Shown: positions 35,360 through 44,293 of the stretch, piece by piece | Position numbering within the stretch: position 1 is the first letter of the stretch | Layout: each line of letters starts with the position of its first letter | Assembly (NCBI RefSeq): GCF_963378105.1 | Contig: NZ_OY726398.1 | Coordinates: 1,798,001 to 1,862,000, forward strand | Source: Mycolicibacter sp. MU0102 | Lineage (GTDB): Bacteria; Actinomycetota; Actinomycetes; Mycobacteriales; Mycobacteriaceae | Direction: 5' to 3' | DNA length: 64,000 nucleotides | Notes under the pieces: model-generated | What the model was told of the DNA's origin: nothing | The model's database searches: none | What the model saw: only the letters and a program-made list of their open reading frames with translations | Translations under genes and position numbers: made by a program

Positions 35360-36384
35360 GAGGCAATATCGGCAAGACCCTGACCTGGGTCGTGTTGTTC
35401 ACGGTGACGTGCTTGGTGTTCATCTTCATCCTGGTCACGGTCTTCGGACAGTTCCGATTCGACTCCCGGGTCGGCTATCGGGCCGAGTTCACCAACGTGT
35501 CGGGACTCAAGGGCGGCAACTTCGTTCGCATCGCCGGTGTCGAGATCGGCAAGGTCACCAACATGGCGCTGCATCCCGACGGCACCGTCACGGTCGACTT
35601 CTCGATCGACCGGGGGCTGACGCTCACCGAGGGCACCCGGGCCGCGGTGCGCTACGAAAACCTCATCGGCGACCGCTACCTGTCGTTGGAGCAAGGCGCG
35701 GGGTCGGTACGCACCCTGCAACCGGGCCAGACCATTCCGCTGACGCGGACCCAACCCGCACTCGACGTGGATGCCCTCATCGGAGGATTCCGGCCCCTGT
35801 TCCGCGCGTTGGACCCCGACCAGGTGAACGCGCTCAGCGGCGAACTGCTCAAGGTATTTCAGGGCCAGGGCGGCACCATCGCCTCGGTGTTGGCGCAGAC
35901 CTCGGCATTGACCACGACGCTGGCCGGCCGCGACGAACTGATCGGCCAGGTGATCACCAACCTCAACACCGTGCTGGGCACCTTCAGCACCCGCGACCGC
36001 GAATTCGGACACGGGCTGGACTCGCTGACCCAGATGGTCCAGGGCCTGGCGGATCGCCGCACCGACATCACCAAGGGCGTGGCCTACATCAACGCCGCCG
36101 CCGGCACGGTCGCCGACCTACTGACCGTGGCCCGCGAACCCATTCGTGACGTGGTGGCACAAACCGATCGGGCCGCCGGCCAAGTGATGGCCGACCGCGA
36201 CTACGTCGACGACCTGGTCAAGACACTGCCCGACGCCTACCAGGTTCTGGCGCGCAACGGGCTCTACGGCGACTATTTCGGCTTCTACATGTGTGACCTG
36301 GTGATCAAGGTGAATGGCAAAGGCGGCCAACCGCTCTACTCCAAGATCATGAACCAGACGACCGGACGGTGCGCCCCGAAATGA
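35356..36384 (+). CDS. mceB: MceB, Mce complex subunit
   Basis: A 342-residue subunit with an N-terminal membrane helix (VVLFTVTCLVFIFILVTVF), the MCE domain (FVRIAGVEIGKVTNM, YENLIGDRYLSLE) and a helical domain. Two cysteines close to the C-terminus (MCDLVIKV, GRCAPK) may form a disulfide. It is the second tunnel subunit, translated in coupled fashion with mceA and mceC (ATGA overlaps at both ends). Confidence 0.92.
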   Translation: MRGNIGKTLTWVVLFTVTCLVFIFILVTVFGQFRFDSRVGYRAEFTNVSGLKGGNFVRIAGVEIGKVTNMALHPDGTVTVDFSIDRGLTLTEGTRAAVRYENLIGDRYLSLEQGAGSVRTLQPGQTIPLTRTQPALDVDALIGGFRPLFRALDPDQVNALSGELLKVFQGQGGTIASVLAQTSALTTTLAGRDELIGQVITNLNTVLGTFSTRDREFGHGLDSLTQMVQGLADRRTDITKGVAYINAAAGTVADLLTVAREPIRDVVAQTDRAAGQVMADRDYVDDLVKTLPDAYQVLARNGLYGDYFGFYMCDLVIKVNGKGGQPLYSKIMNQTTGRCAPK

Positions 36385-37649
36385 CCAGACCGAAGCTGCC
36401 GCGGATCACCATCAAACCGCTGGCCGAACGCAACCGGCCCGCGGTCGGCGTCACCGGCATACTCCTGCTGATCGCCTTGGTGGTGGCGGTGTTCAGCTAT
36501 GACAGGCTGCCGCTGGTCAAGGGCACCTCCGACTACGCCGCCTACTTCACCGAGGCCGGCGGCATCAAATCCAACAGTGACGTCCGGGTGTCGGGGCTCG
36601 ACGTCGGCCGGGTTGCCGGTCTGCGGCTGGAGGGCAACCGGGTCCGGGTGACGTTCACGGTCCGCAAGGGAGTCGTGCTCGGCGACCGGACCGAGGCCGC
36701 GATCAAGACCGAGACGGTGCTGGGCAACAAGTTCCTGGAACTGACCCCGCGCGGCGACGGCCATCTCACCGGTCCGATACCGGTGGAACGCACCACGTCG
36801 CCCTACGACTTGCCGGATGCCCTGGGAGATCTGACCGCCGTCATCAGCGGCCTGGACACCACCCAGCTGTCCTCGGCGCTAACCACCTTGGCCGAGACCT
36901 TCAAAGACACCCCACCGGACCTCAAGATGGCACTGCAAGGAGTGGCTCGTTTCTCCGACACCCTCGACAAGCGCGACGCCACGCTGCGTCAACTGCTGGC
37001 CGACGCCAACAACGTCACCGGGGTACTGGCGCGGCGCAGCGAACAGATCGCCGGCCTGGTCGCCAACAGCAACGCCCTGCTGAGCGAACTGTTGTCACAA
37101 CGCAATTCCATCGACGCGTTGATGGCCAATCTGACCGCGGTATCGCGACAGGTGTCGGCCGTGGTCGACGACAACCGTCAGCAACTCAAGCCCGCGGTGG
37201 ACAAGCTCAACGGCGTCCTGGAGATCCTCGACAACCGCCGAGCCGACCTGCAGCGCACGCTCTACCTGTTTCGCCGCTACGCCATGTCGTTCGGCGAGGT
37301 GCTGGGATCCGGGCCGTTCTTCAAAGCCTCAGTGGTGAACCTGATCCCGGGCCAACTGGCGCAGCCGGCCATCGAAGCCGCCTTCTCCGATCTGGGTCTG
37401 GACCCCAATGTGCTGCTGCCCTCGCAGCTGAACGACCCGGCCGTCGGCCAGCCCGGCACCCCGCCACTGCCGATGCCGTTTCCTCGCACCGGACAGGGCG
37501 GCGAACCCAATCTGACCCTGCCGGACGCCATCACCGGCAAACCCGGAGACCCGCGCTATCCCTACCGAGAGCCGCTGCCGGCGCCGCCACCGGGCGGACC
37601 ACCCCCAGGCCCGCCCGCGCTCGGTCCGGCGGCAGACGGGGGCAACTGA
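36381..37649 (+). CDS. mceC: MceC, Mce complex subunit
   Basis: A 422-residue subunit with an N-terminal helix (GVTGILLLIALVVAVFSY), an MCE domain (VRVSGLDVGRVAGLRLEG, AIKTETVLGNKFLELTPRG), a long helical region and a Pro/Gly-rich C-terminal tail typical of MceC. ATG at 36381 overlaps the mceB stop. It belongs to the six-subunit lipid-transfer tunnel and ends one base before the mceD ATG. Confidence 0.92.
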   Translation: MTRPKLPRITIKPLAERNRPAVGVTGILLLIALVVAVFSYDRLPLVKGTSDYAAYFTEAGGIKSNSDVRVSGLDVGRVAGLRLEGNRVRVTFTVRKGVVLGDRTEAAIKTETVLGNKFLELTPRGDGHLTGPIPVERTTSPYDLPDALGDLTAVISGLDTTQLSSALTTLAETFKDTPPDLKMALQGVARFSDTLDKRDATLRQLLADANNVTGVLARRSEQIAGLVANSNALLSELLSQRNSIDALMANLTAVSRQVSAVVDDNRQQLKPAVDKLNGVLEILDNRRADLQRTLYLFRRYAMSFGEVLGSGPFFKASVVNLIPGQLAQPAIEAAFSDLGLDPNVLLPSQLNDPAVGQPGTPPLPMPFPRTGQGGEPNLTLPDAITGKPGDPRYPYREPLPAPPPGGPPPGPPALGPAADGGN

Positions 37650-37650
37650 C

Positions 37651-38958
37651 ATGGGCACGCACTCCGTGGCCGGTGTAACCCTGCCGGCCAGCCGCGCGCG
37701 ACTCCTGCGGCTGGCGACCGCAGCCGTATTGGTGTCGAGCCTTGTCAGCGCAGTGTTCCTGGTGGCCGGCCCGCCCTGGGCGCAGCTGCGCAAGCACGTT
37801 TACACCGCCTACTTCACCAACACCAACGGGCTCTACACCGGCGACGAGATCCGCATCCTGGGGGTTGCCGTCGGCACCGTCGAGCGCATCGAACCCTTCC
37901 CGGACACCGCCAAGGTGACCTTCTCCGTCGGCCGCCAGTACCAGGTACCCGCCGATGTACGGGCGGCGATCCTGTCGCCGTCGCTGGTGAGCGCCAGGGC
38001 GATCCAGCTTGTCCCGGCCTACACCGGTGGCCCCGAACTGGCCGACGGTGCCAGCATCGGCCAGGACCGCACGGCGGTTCCGGTCGAATGGGACGACTTT
38101 CGGCAGCAGCTGGAGAAGCTCACCGATTCGCTGCAGCCGTCTGACACCGCCGGCCGCAGCGCCGTCGGCGCCTTCGTCAACACCGCGGCGGCCAACCTGC
38201 GGGGTCAGGGCGACACCGCACGCGAGACGGTGATCAAACTGTCGCAGGCGATGTCGGCGCTGGGCGATCACAGCACCGACATCTTCAACACGGTCCGCAA
38301 CATGCAACTGCTGATCTCGGCGCTGACCTCCAGCAGCGACCTGCTGGCGGCGTTCAACGTCAACCTCGCCGATATCACCACCTTGCTGAACAATTCGCCC
38401 CGCGAATTCGCCGACGCGATGACGAGCCTCGACGGCGTGGTCAACGACCTACGCGGATTCATCGGCGAGAACCGGGAGGGCTTCGGCGTCACCGTCGATC
38501 ACCTGACGGCGATCACCACCGCACTCAACGAAAGCCGCGGCGACCTCAAACAGGTGCTGCACATCGCCCCCTCGGTATTCCAGAATTTCGTGAACATCTA
38601 CCAGCCGGCCCAAAGTGCGATCACCGGGGTGATGGCGCTCGGGAACTTCGCCACCACCGTCCAATTCATCTGCGGCGGCATCGAAGCTCTGGCGCGGGCG
38701 AACTCACTGCAGGCATCGAAGTTGTGCGTGCAATATCTGGCGCCGATCATCAAGAACCGCCAGTACAACTTCCTGCCGATCGGCGGCAACCCGTTCGTGG
38801 GCACCGCGGCGCGGCCCAACGAGATCACCTACAGCGAAGACCGGCTCCGGCCGGGCGCTGCCCAACAGCCGGCCGAACCGCCCCGCCAACCCCTCGACCC
38901 CGAGCTGGGACTGCCCGGCCTGCTGCTGCCGTCGGCTCCTCCCGAGGGCACCCCATGA
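37651..38958 (+). CDS. mceD: MceD, Mce complex subunit
   Basis: A 435-residue subunit with an N-terminal helix (ATAAVLVSSLVSAVFLVAG), the MCE domain (EIRILGVAVGTVERIE) and a long helical domain with two cysteines (FICGGIEAL, SKLCVQYL). The Pro-rich tail ends LLLPSAPPEGTP. It follows mceC with a one-base gap and overlaps mceE by ATGA (38955-38958). Confidence 0.92.
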   Translation: MGTHSVAGVTLPASRARLLRLATAAVLVSSLVSAVFLVAGPPWAQLRKHVYTAYFTNTNGLYTGDEIRILGVAVGTVERIEPFPDTAKVTFSVGRQYQVPADVRAAILSPSLVSARAIQLVPAYTGGPELADGASIGQDRTAVPVEWDDFRQQLEKLTDSLQPSDTAGRSAVGAFVNTAAANLRGQGDTARETVIKLSQAMSALGDHSTDIFNTVRNMQLLISALTSSSDLLAAFNVNLADITTLLNNSPREFADAMTSLDGVVNDLRGFIGENREGFGVTVDHLTAITTALNESRGDLKQVLHIAPSVFQNFVNIYQPAQSAITGVMALGNFATTVQFICGGIEALARANSLQASKLCVQYLAPIIKNRQYNFLPIGGNPFVGTAARPNEITYSEDRLRPGAAQQPAEPPRQPLDPELGLPGLLLPSAPPEGTP

Positions 38959-40073
38959 AGCGGCTCGTGGTCATCGCGCTGAGCATCACCATTGCCTCCG
39001 GGGCCACCGGCTGCCAGTGGCGGGGCCTGAACTCGCTGAGCCTGCCGGGCACCGGACGCGGCGACGGCAGCTACACGATCTCGGCCCAGTTACCCGATGT
39101 CGTGGTCATTCAGCAGAACTCACGGGTGCGGGTCGCCGACGTCAACGTGGGCAATGTGACCAAGATCGAGGTCCAGGACTGGCACGCGCTGGTGACCATG
39201 CGCATCGACAACAGTGTGCACCTGCCGGCGAACAGCACCGCCAAGGTCGGACAGACCAGCCTGCTCGGTTCGATGCATATCGAGTTGGCGCCACCGACCG
39301 ACGAGCCGCCGCGCGGCGAACTGCAAGACGGCGCCGTCATCCCGCTGTCGAAGGCCGCCACCTATCCGACCACCGAGCAGACCCTGGCGTCGGTTTCGCT
39401 GCTGCTCAACGGTGGCGGACTGGCACAGCTTCAGGAGATCAACCAGAGCTTTGCTCGCGCGCTGGCGGGACGTGAGAGCGACATGCGCAGCCTGCTCACG
39501 CAATTGGACACCTTCATCGCCGCACTCAACGATCAGACCGACGACATCATCTCGGCCACCGAGAAGCTGAACGGTCTGGTCGGCCAGTTCGCCCGACAGA
39601 ACCGAACCGTCGAGCGGGCACTGACCACGATCCCGCAGGCACTGGCGGTGCTGGCGCAGGAGCGCACCAAGATCGCCGACGCCGCCGACGCGCTCGGAAA
39701 GTTCAGCGCCATCGCCGTCTCCACTGTCGAGCAGAGCAGGGAGTCGCTGGTGGCCAACCTGCGCAACATCGCCCCAGTGCTGCGCTCGCTGGCCGACGCC
39801 GGTCCGGCGCTGACGCAGGGCCTCGACTTCCTGTCCACCTATCCCTGGGTCAAGAGCAACATCCCCAATTGGTTCCGCGGCGACTTCGCCAACATCAGCC
39901 TGGTCGTCGACCTGACGCTGAGCCGGATCGACAGCGGCATCTTCACCGGAACACGCTGGGAAGGCAACCTCACCGAGCTGGAAATGCAGTGGGGGAGAAC
40001 CGTCGGCCAGATGCCCAGCCCCTACACCGCGGGCAATCCGTTGGTGGCCCCCTACCACTTCGGGGGGTACTGA
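38955..40073 (+). CDS. mceE: MceE, lipoprotein subunit of the Mce complex (LprK-like)
   Basis: A 372-residue lipoprotein. The signal peptide has the lipobox GATGC with Cys20. The MCE domain follows (RVADVNVGNVTKIEV, AKVGQTSLLGSMHIELAP), then helical sequence. It is the lipidated member of the tunnel, a constant feature at the E position of Mce operons. ATG at 38955 overlaps the mceD stop; a longer upstream frame is mceD in another reading. Confidence 0.93.
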   Translation: MKRLVVIALSITIASGATGCQWRGLNSLSLPGTGRGDGSYTISAQLPDVVVIQQNSRVRVADVNVGNVTKIEVQDWHALVTMRIDNSVHLPANSTAKVGQTSLLGSMHIELAPPTDEPPRGELQDGAVIPLSKAATYPTTEQTLASVSLLLNGGGLAQLQEINQSFARALAGRESDMRSLLTQLDTFIAALNDQTDDIISATEKLNGLVGQFARQNRTVERALTTIPQALAVLAQERTKIADAADALGKFSAIAVSTVEQSRESLVANLRNIAPVLRSLADAGPALTQGLDFLSTYPWVKSNIPNWFRGDFANISLVVDLTLSRIDSGIFTGTRWEGNLTELEMQWGRTVGQMPSPYTAGNPLVAPYHFGGY

Positions 40074-40074
40074 C

Positions 40075-41487
40075 GTGTTTCGGCTCTCGCGCACCGTCTG
40101 GACCCAGTTGGCGATCCTGGCCACCGTCACGCTGGTGGCCGGTGGGGTCATGGCATTCGGATTCGTCAAGGTGCCGGCGTTGTTCGGCATCGGCCGCTAC
40201 ACCGTCACCGTCGAACTGCCGGCCTCCGGCGGGTTGTACCCGACATCGGTGGTGACCTACCGCGGTACCGAGATCGGCCGGGTCAGCTCCATCGGCGTCG
40301 ATGCCGACGGGGTGCGTGCGGTGCTCAAGCTGAACTCGTCGATCAAGGTGCCCGCCCCGGTGACAGCCGCGGTGCACAGCCGCTCGGCGATCGGTGAACA
40401 GTTCCTCGAACTGACCCCGGCCCCCGGGTCCGGCGACCACCGCACGCTGCGCGCCGGCGATGTGATTCCGGTGGACAGTGTGCGGATTCCCGCCGATATC
40501 GCCCACCTGCTGGATGCCACCAACCGTGCACTGCAGGCGATTCCGCACGACGACCTACGTACCGTCGTCGACGAGGCGAACAAGGCCGTGGGCGGCCTAG
40601 GGTCCGAGCTGTCGCGGATCGTCGCCGGATCGACCTCGCTGGCCATCGAGGGCGGGCAGGCCGCGCAACCGCTGGCACAGTTGATCGACGAGACCCCGCC
40701 GGTGCTGAATTCGCAGGTCCAGACCGCGGATTCGGTGGTGACCTGGGCGCAGCAACTGGCATCGATCACCGGCCAGCTCGCCGCGGAGGACCGGGCCTTC
40801 GCCGGCCTACTCAGCCTGGGCGCCCCGGCACTCGATGAGGCCAACGCGCTGCTGGGTCGGGTGGCCCCGGCCCTACCGGTGTTGCTGGCCAACATGGTCA
40901 GCCTGGGGCAGATCGCCGTGACGTTCCGTCAGGGAATCGAGCAACTGCTGGTGCTCTTCCCGCAGGGCACCGCGGTGATGTCGGCCATCACCCTGGCCGA
41001 TTCGGGCCTCAACACCCCTTACCGCGGGATCTACCTGGACTTCAACCTGAACATGAACTACCCGCCGCCGTGCAACACCGGATTTCTGCCGGCCCGCCAG
41101 CAGCGGGTCCCGGCCTCCGTCGACTACCCCGACCGGCCCGCCGGCGAGCTGTACTGCCGGGTGCCGCAGGACTCCGACCTCAATGTGCGTGGCGCCCGCA
41201 ACATTCCGTGTGAGAACAATCCCGCGAAACGTGCGGCCACGGTCGAGATGTGCGAGAGCGACGAATGGTACGTGCCACTCAACGACGGCTACAACTGGAA
41301 GGGCGACCCCAACGCCACGGCGTCCGGTCAGGCCGTGCCGCAGGATCCGCCGGTCGCCTTCGTCCCCTATGACCCGGCCACCGGCAGCTACCTCGGGCCC
41401 GATGGCCAACGACACATCCAGGCAGACCTGGTCCCGCAGCAGAAGGAGCAGACATGGCAGACGATGCTGATACCCCCCAACCCGTGA
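40075..41487 (+). CDS. mceF: MceF, Mce complex subunit
   Basis: A 470-residue subunit with an N-terminal helix (LAILATVTLVAGGVMAFGF), the MCE domain (VTYRGTEIGRVSSIGVD, AVHSRSAIGEQFLELTPA) and a helical region. The C-terminal domain carries several cysteines (PPPCNTGFLP, ELYCRVPQD, IPCENNP, EMCESDEW), probably disulfide-linked. The start is GTG at 40075, one base after mceE. Its 3' end overlaps the next gene by 34 bp. Confidence 0.92.
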   Translation: MFRLSRTVWTQLAILATVTLVAGGVMAFGFVKVPALFGIGRYTVTVELPASGGLYPTSVVTYRGTEIGRVSSIGVDADGVRAVLKLNSSIKVPAPVTAAVHSRSAIGEQFLELTPAPGSGDHRTLRAGDVIPVDSVRIPADIAHLLDATNRALQAIPHDDLRTVVDEANKAVGGLGSELSRIVAGSTSLAIEGGQAAQPLAQLIDETPPVLNSQVQTADSVVTWAQQLASITGQLAAEDRAFAGLLSLGAPALDEANALLGRVAPALPVLLANMVSLGQIAVTFRQGIEQLLVLFPQGTAVMSAITLADSGLNTPYRGIYLDFNLNMNYPPPCNTGFLPARQQRVPASVDYPDRPAGELYCRVPQDSDLNVRGARNIPCENNPAKRAATVEMCESDEWYVPLNDGYNWKGDPNATASGQAVPQDPPVAFVPYDPATGSYLGPDGQRHIQADLVPQQKEQTWQTMLIPPNP

Positions 41488-42002
41488 CGCAGACCGGTAC
41501 ACCGGCGAGACGCGGCGGGACGACCCACCGGGTGATCGCCGTCGCCGTCGTGGGCCTGGCGGGGCTCGTGCTCACCGGTGCCCTGGGCTGGTTGGGATAC
41601 CGCATCCAGGCGAACCAGCAGGCCCAGGAACAGCGCGAACAGTTCGTTCAGGTGGCGCGCCAAGCCGCGGTCAACCTGACCACGATCAGCTACGCCCAGG
41701 CCGATTCCGACGTGCAGCGCATCATCGACGCGACGACGGGGGAGTTCCGCGACGACTTCACCCAGCGGTCCCGGCCCTTCGTCGACGTTGTCCAGCAGGC
41801 GCATTCGGAGTCCGAAGGCACCGTCACCGAGGCCGGGCTCGAATCGGTGGACGGCGACCGGGCCGAGGTGTTGCTGGCGGTCGCGGTGCGCACCACGATG
41901 GCCGGAAACGTCGTGCCGGAGCCGCGCCGCTGGCGCATGCGGATCAGCCTGCAACGCACCGACGACGGTCCCAAGGTCTCCAACATCGTCTTCATTCCGT
42001 GA
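41454..42002 (+). CDS. Mce-associated membrane protein 1
   Basis: A 182-residue protein with a Thr/Pro-rich cytoplasmic start, one membrane helix (VIAVAVVGLAGLVLTGALGWL) and a periplasmic NTF2/VirB8-like domain with AAVNLTTISYAQADSDVQRI. Such Mas proteins stabilise Mce complexes. It starts inside the end of mceF, indicating strong coupling. The following gene has the same architecture. Confidence 0.88.
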   Translation: MADDADTPQPVTQTGTPARRGGTTHRVIAVAVVGLAGLVLTGALGWLGYRIQANQQAQEQREQFVQVARQAAVNLTTISYAQADSDVQRIIDATTGEFRDDFTQRSRPFVDVVQQAHSESEGTVTEAGLESVDGDRAEVLLAVAVRTTMAGNVVPEPRRWRMRISLQRTDDGPKVSNIVFIP

Positions 42003-42014
42003 ACGGAGGTGGCC

Positions 42015-42593
42015 ATGTCCATAGCGCCCACAACTGATGCACCCACGGTCGACGACGCTGTCGCCGATGCTGCTGATCCACCGGTAGCAGCGGTGGCACC
42101 GGACCGCCGGCCGACGCTGCGGCGTCTGGTGGTTGTCGCCGCGCTGTCCGCACTGGTTGCGGTCCTGGGGGCGGCGGCCGGTTACCTGCGCTGGCAGGAC
42201 GTTTCGGCGCAGGTGAGGCAGCAGGCGGCTGCCGAGTCCGTGCAGGCCGCGACCGATGCCGCGATCGCGATGCTGACCTACCGGCCCGACAACGTCGACG
42301 CGGCGTTGGCGGCAGCCGCCGACGCCATGACGGGCTCCTTTCGTGACGAGTACACCCACCTGGTCGGCAGCGTTGTGGCCCCCGGCGCTAAACAGCAACA
42401 GATCTCGACGGTCGTCAGGGTGCCGGCGGCGGCGTCGGTGAGTGCGAACAGCCGCCATGCCGTGGTGTTGCTGTTCGTCGATCAGGCGACCACCTCGGGG
42501 AAAGGGCCGGCCACCGACACCGCCTCAAGCGTGCGGGTCAGCCTGGATAAGGTCGGCGGCCGGTGGCTGGTCTCGCAATTCGACCCGGTGTAG
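42015..42593 (+). CDS. Mce-associated membrane protein 2
   Basis: A 192-residue paralogue of the preceding gene: an acidic Ala/Pro-rich N-terminus, one membrane helix (LVVVAALSALVAVLGAAAGYL) and an extracytoplasmic domain (AIAMLTYRPDNVDAALAA). ATG at 42015 follows GGAGG; a GTG at 42009 overlaps that site. It is the second Mas protein of the operon. Confidence 0.88.
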   Translation: MSIAPTTDAPTVDDAVADAADPPVAAVAPDRRPTLRRLVVVAALSALVAVLGAAAGYLRWQDVSAQVRQQAAAESVQAATDAAIAMLTYRPDNVDAALAAAADAMTGSFRDEYTHLVGSVVAPGAKQQQISTVVRVPAAASVSANSRHAVVLLFVDQATTSGKGPATDTASSVRVSLDKVGGRWLVSQFDPV

Positions 42594-42598
42594 GGCAG

Positions 42599-43090
42599 AT
42601 GAGATTCGGTGTCCACCGCGCGGTGCTGCTGCTGATCGTTATGGCCGGTGCCGCGTCGGTGCCGGTGGCCGGCGCCGACAACGCGCGCCTCAACGACAGC
42701 GTGGTGACCAACGTCTACACCATTCATCATCAGGCCGGCTGCGCTGAGAAGGTGATGGCGGACCCGCGGCTGGTGCTCGCCGCGGAGTGGCACGCCAAAG
42801 ATGTTCTTGGACATCGTGAACTGGACGGCGACCTCGGGTCGGACGGCTCCACGCCGCAGACTCGCGCGCAGGCCGCCGGGTTTCCGGGGCCGGTGGCCCA
42901 GACCGTCGCGATCAACCCCGCGGTGGCCACCAGCGGCATCGAGATCCTCAACCGCTGGTACTACAACCCGACCGATTTCGCGGTGATGTCGGACTGCGCC
43001 AACACCGCGATCGGGGTGTGGTCGGAGAACAGCCCGGACCGCTCGGTGGTGGTCGCCGTCTACGGTGCGGCTGCTCGGGGTGCCGCGTAG
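42599..43090 (+). CDS. Secreted CAP-superfamily protein
   Basis: A 163-residue protein with a signal peptide (FGVHRAVLLLIVMAGAASVPVAGA) and a CAP/SCP-like domain. RLVLAAEWHAKDVLGHRELDG carries the His pair usual in this family, and SGIEILNRWYYNPTDFAVM follows. There are two cysteines (GCAEKV, SDCANT). CAP proteins bind sterols or lipids or act in the cell wall. It begins 5 bp after the second Mas gene, so it is in the Mce operon and may handle the imported lipid. Confidence 0.82.
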   Translation: MRFGVHRAVLLLIVMAGAASVPVAGADNARLNDSVVTNVYTIHHQAGCAEKVMADPRLVLAAEWHAKDVLGHRELDGDLGSDGSTPQTRAQAAGFPGPVAQTVAINPAVATSGIEILNRWYYNPTDFAVMSDCANTAIGVWSENSPDRSVVVAVYGAAARGAA

Positions 43091-43103
43091 TACGGTGATC
43101 AGC

Positions 43104-43497
<394 letters not shown>

Positions 43498-43501
43498 CCC
43501 G

Positions 43502-43805
43502 CAACGGTGACCGGCCAGCATGCGGGGCGCTAAGGCTTTGCGCTACGCAGCTGCTACGCACGCACGTGGGTGCGTATTCCGGGGCGTGAAACCGACGCGG
43601 CTGTATGCGCAGCGTCTCTCGAAAGTCTCACGACATCTGTTATGTGACAGGCGTTTTGAGGCAGCTTCTGCGTCAGATCGGCCTGGGCGCTGTTTGGGGA
43701 CGTGCGTTGGCGGCCTCCGTGTCTCAGTGCTTTGGATTTGATACGTCGAAGGACCTATGACCTCGGAAGGCAGCGATACGTTTCACCATTGTGTACGGTC
43801 CTTCC
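43502..43805. other. Left non-coding part of the island
   Basis: This 304-bp stretch between attL and the first island gene holds the repeat pair at 43542-43561 and several short inverted motifs (for example CACGAC...GTGACAG around 43630). No convincing gene is present; a 73-codon frame at 43520-43741 runs through the repeats and has no recognisable features. Confidence 0.6.
43542..43561. repeat. Left paired repeats, probable integrase arm-type sites
   Basis: GCTACGCAG (43542-43550) and GCTACGCAC (43553-43561) are spaced by 11 bp, about one helical turn. The same 20-bp arrangement occurs inside the right end at 46698-46717. Short phased repeats beside the core are typical arm-binding sites of tyrosine integrases. 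Confidence 0.65.
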
Positions 43806-44291
43806 ATGTCGTCACCACAGTTGACTGCGCGTCTCACGACGGATATTGGGGCTGTTGTTCAAAGTCGAATACTTGTCCAACTCCAGGAGATAGGGAGTGT
43901 CTCGGCGATTGAGTGGAGCGAGACGCGAGGGACGCTCCAAGCGGCATGGACATTCTTCCTGGAGACCGATTGGGCGGCGGTTCGCGACAATTTGGTGGCC
44001 GCGGGTATCGGAGGGATGGTCGGCTCCGGCATCACAGCAGGTAGGAATGCATCGGCGAAGGTACGCGATAGGCTATTGAACGTCCGTAACGAGATTCTTA
44101 CAACGCAGGAGGACGCTTCCGGGAAGTTTGTTCTGATTGACAGGCGCAGTGGTTCGACGATTATCTTGCCCAGCAGTGCGTTGGACGCAGAAATATTCAT
44201 TTACGATGCCTTCGAGGGACGGGGAAACTCGATTGTTGAATACGCCTACGATGACTCCCTCGGTTGGATCATCAAAGGACTCGACGACTAG
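43806..44291 (+). CDS. Unknown 161-residue partner of the caspase-kinase
   Basis: A 161-residue protein of unknown family. Residues 1-60 are mixed helix and strand with Trp residues (IEWSE, AAWTFFLETDW). Residues 63-79 form a Gly-rich hydrophobic segment (LVAAGIGGMVGSGITAG) that could insert in a membrane. Residues 105-161 look like a beta-rich domain ending DDSLGWIIKGLDD. ATG at 43806 is used; a GTG at 43791 adds five residues, and neither has a good ribosome site. The stop is 2 bp before the caspase-kinase ATG, so they form one operon. It could be an effector, a protease substrate or an inhibitor. Confidence 0.6.
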   Translation: MSSPQLTARLTTDIGAVVQSRILVQLQEIGSVSAIEWSETRGTLQAAWTFFLETDWAAVRDNLVAAGIGGMVGSGITAGRNASAKVRDRLLNVRNEILTTQEDASGKFVLIDRRSGSTIILPSSALDAEIFIYDAFEGRGNSIVEYAYDDSLGWIIKGLDD

Positions 44292-44293
44292 AC

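Noticed and set aside
43520..43741. A 73-codon frame after rnpB
   Set aside because: Reads through the repeat pair with no start signal; Cys/Arg-rich composition looks random.
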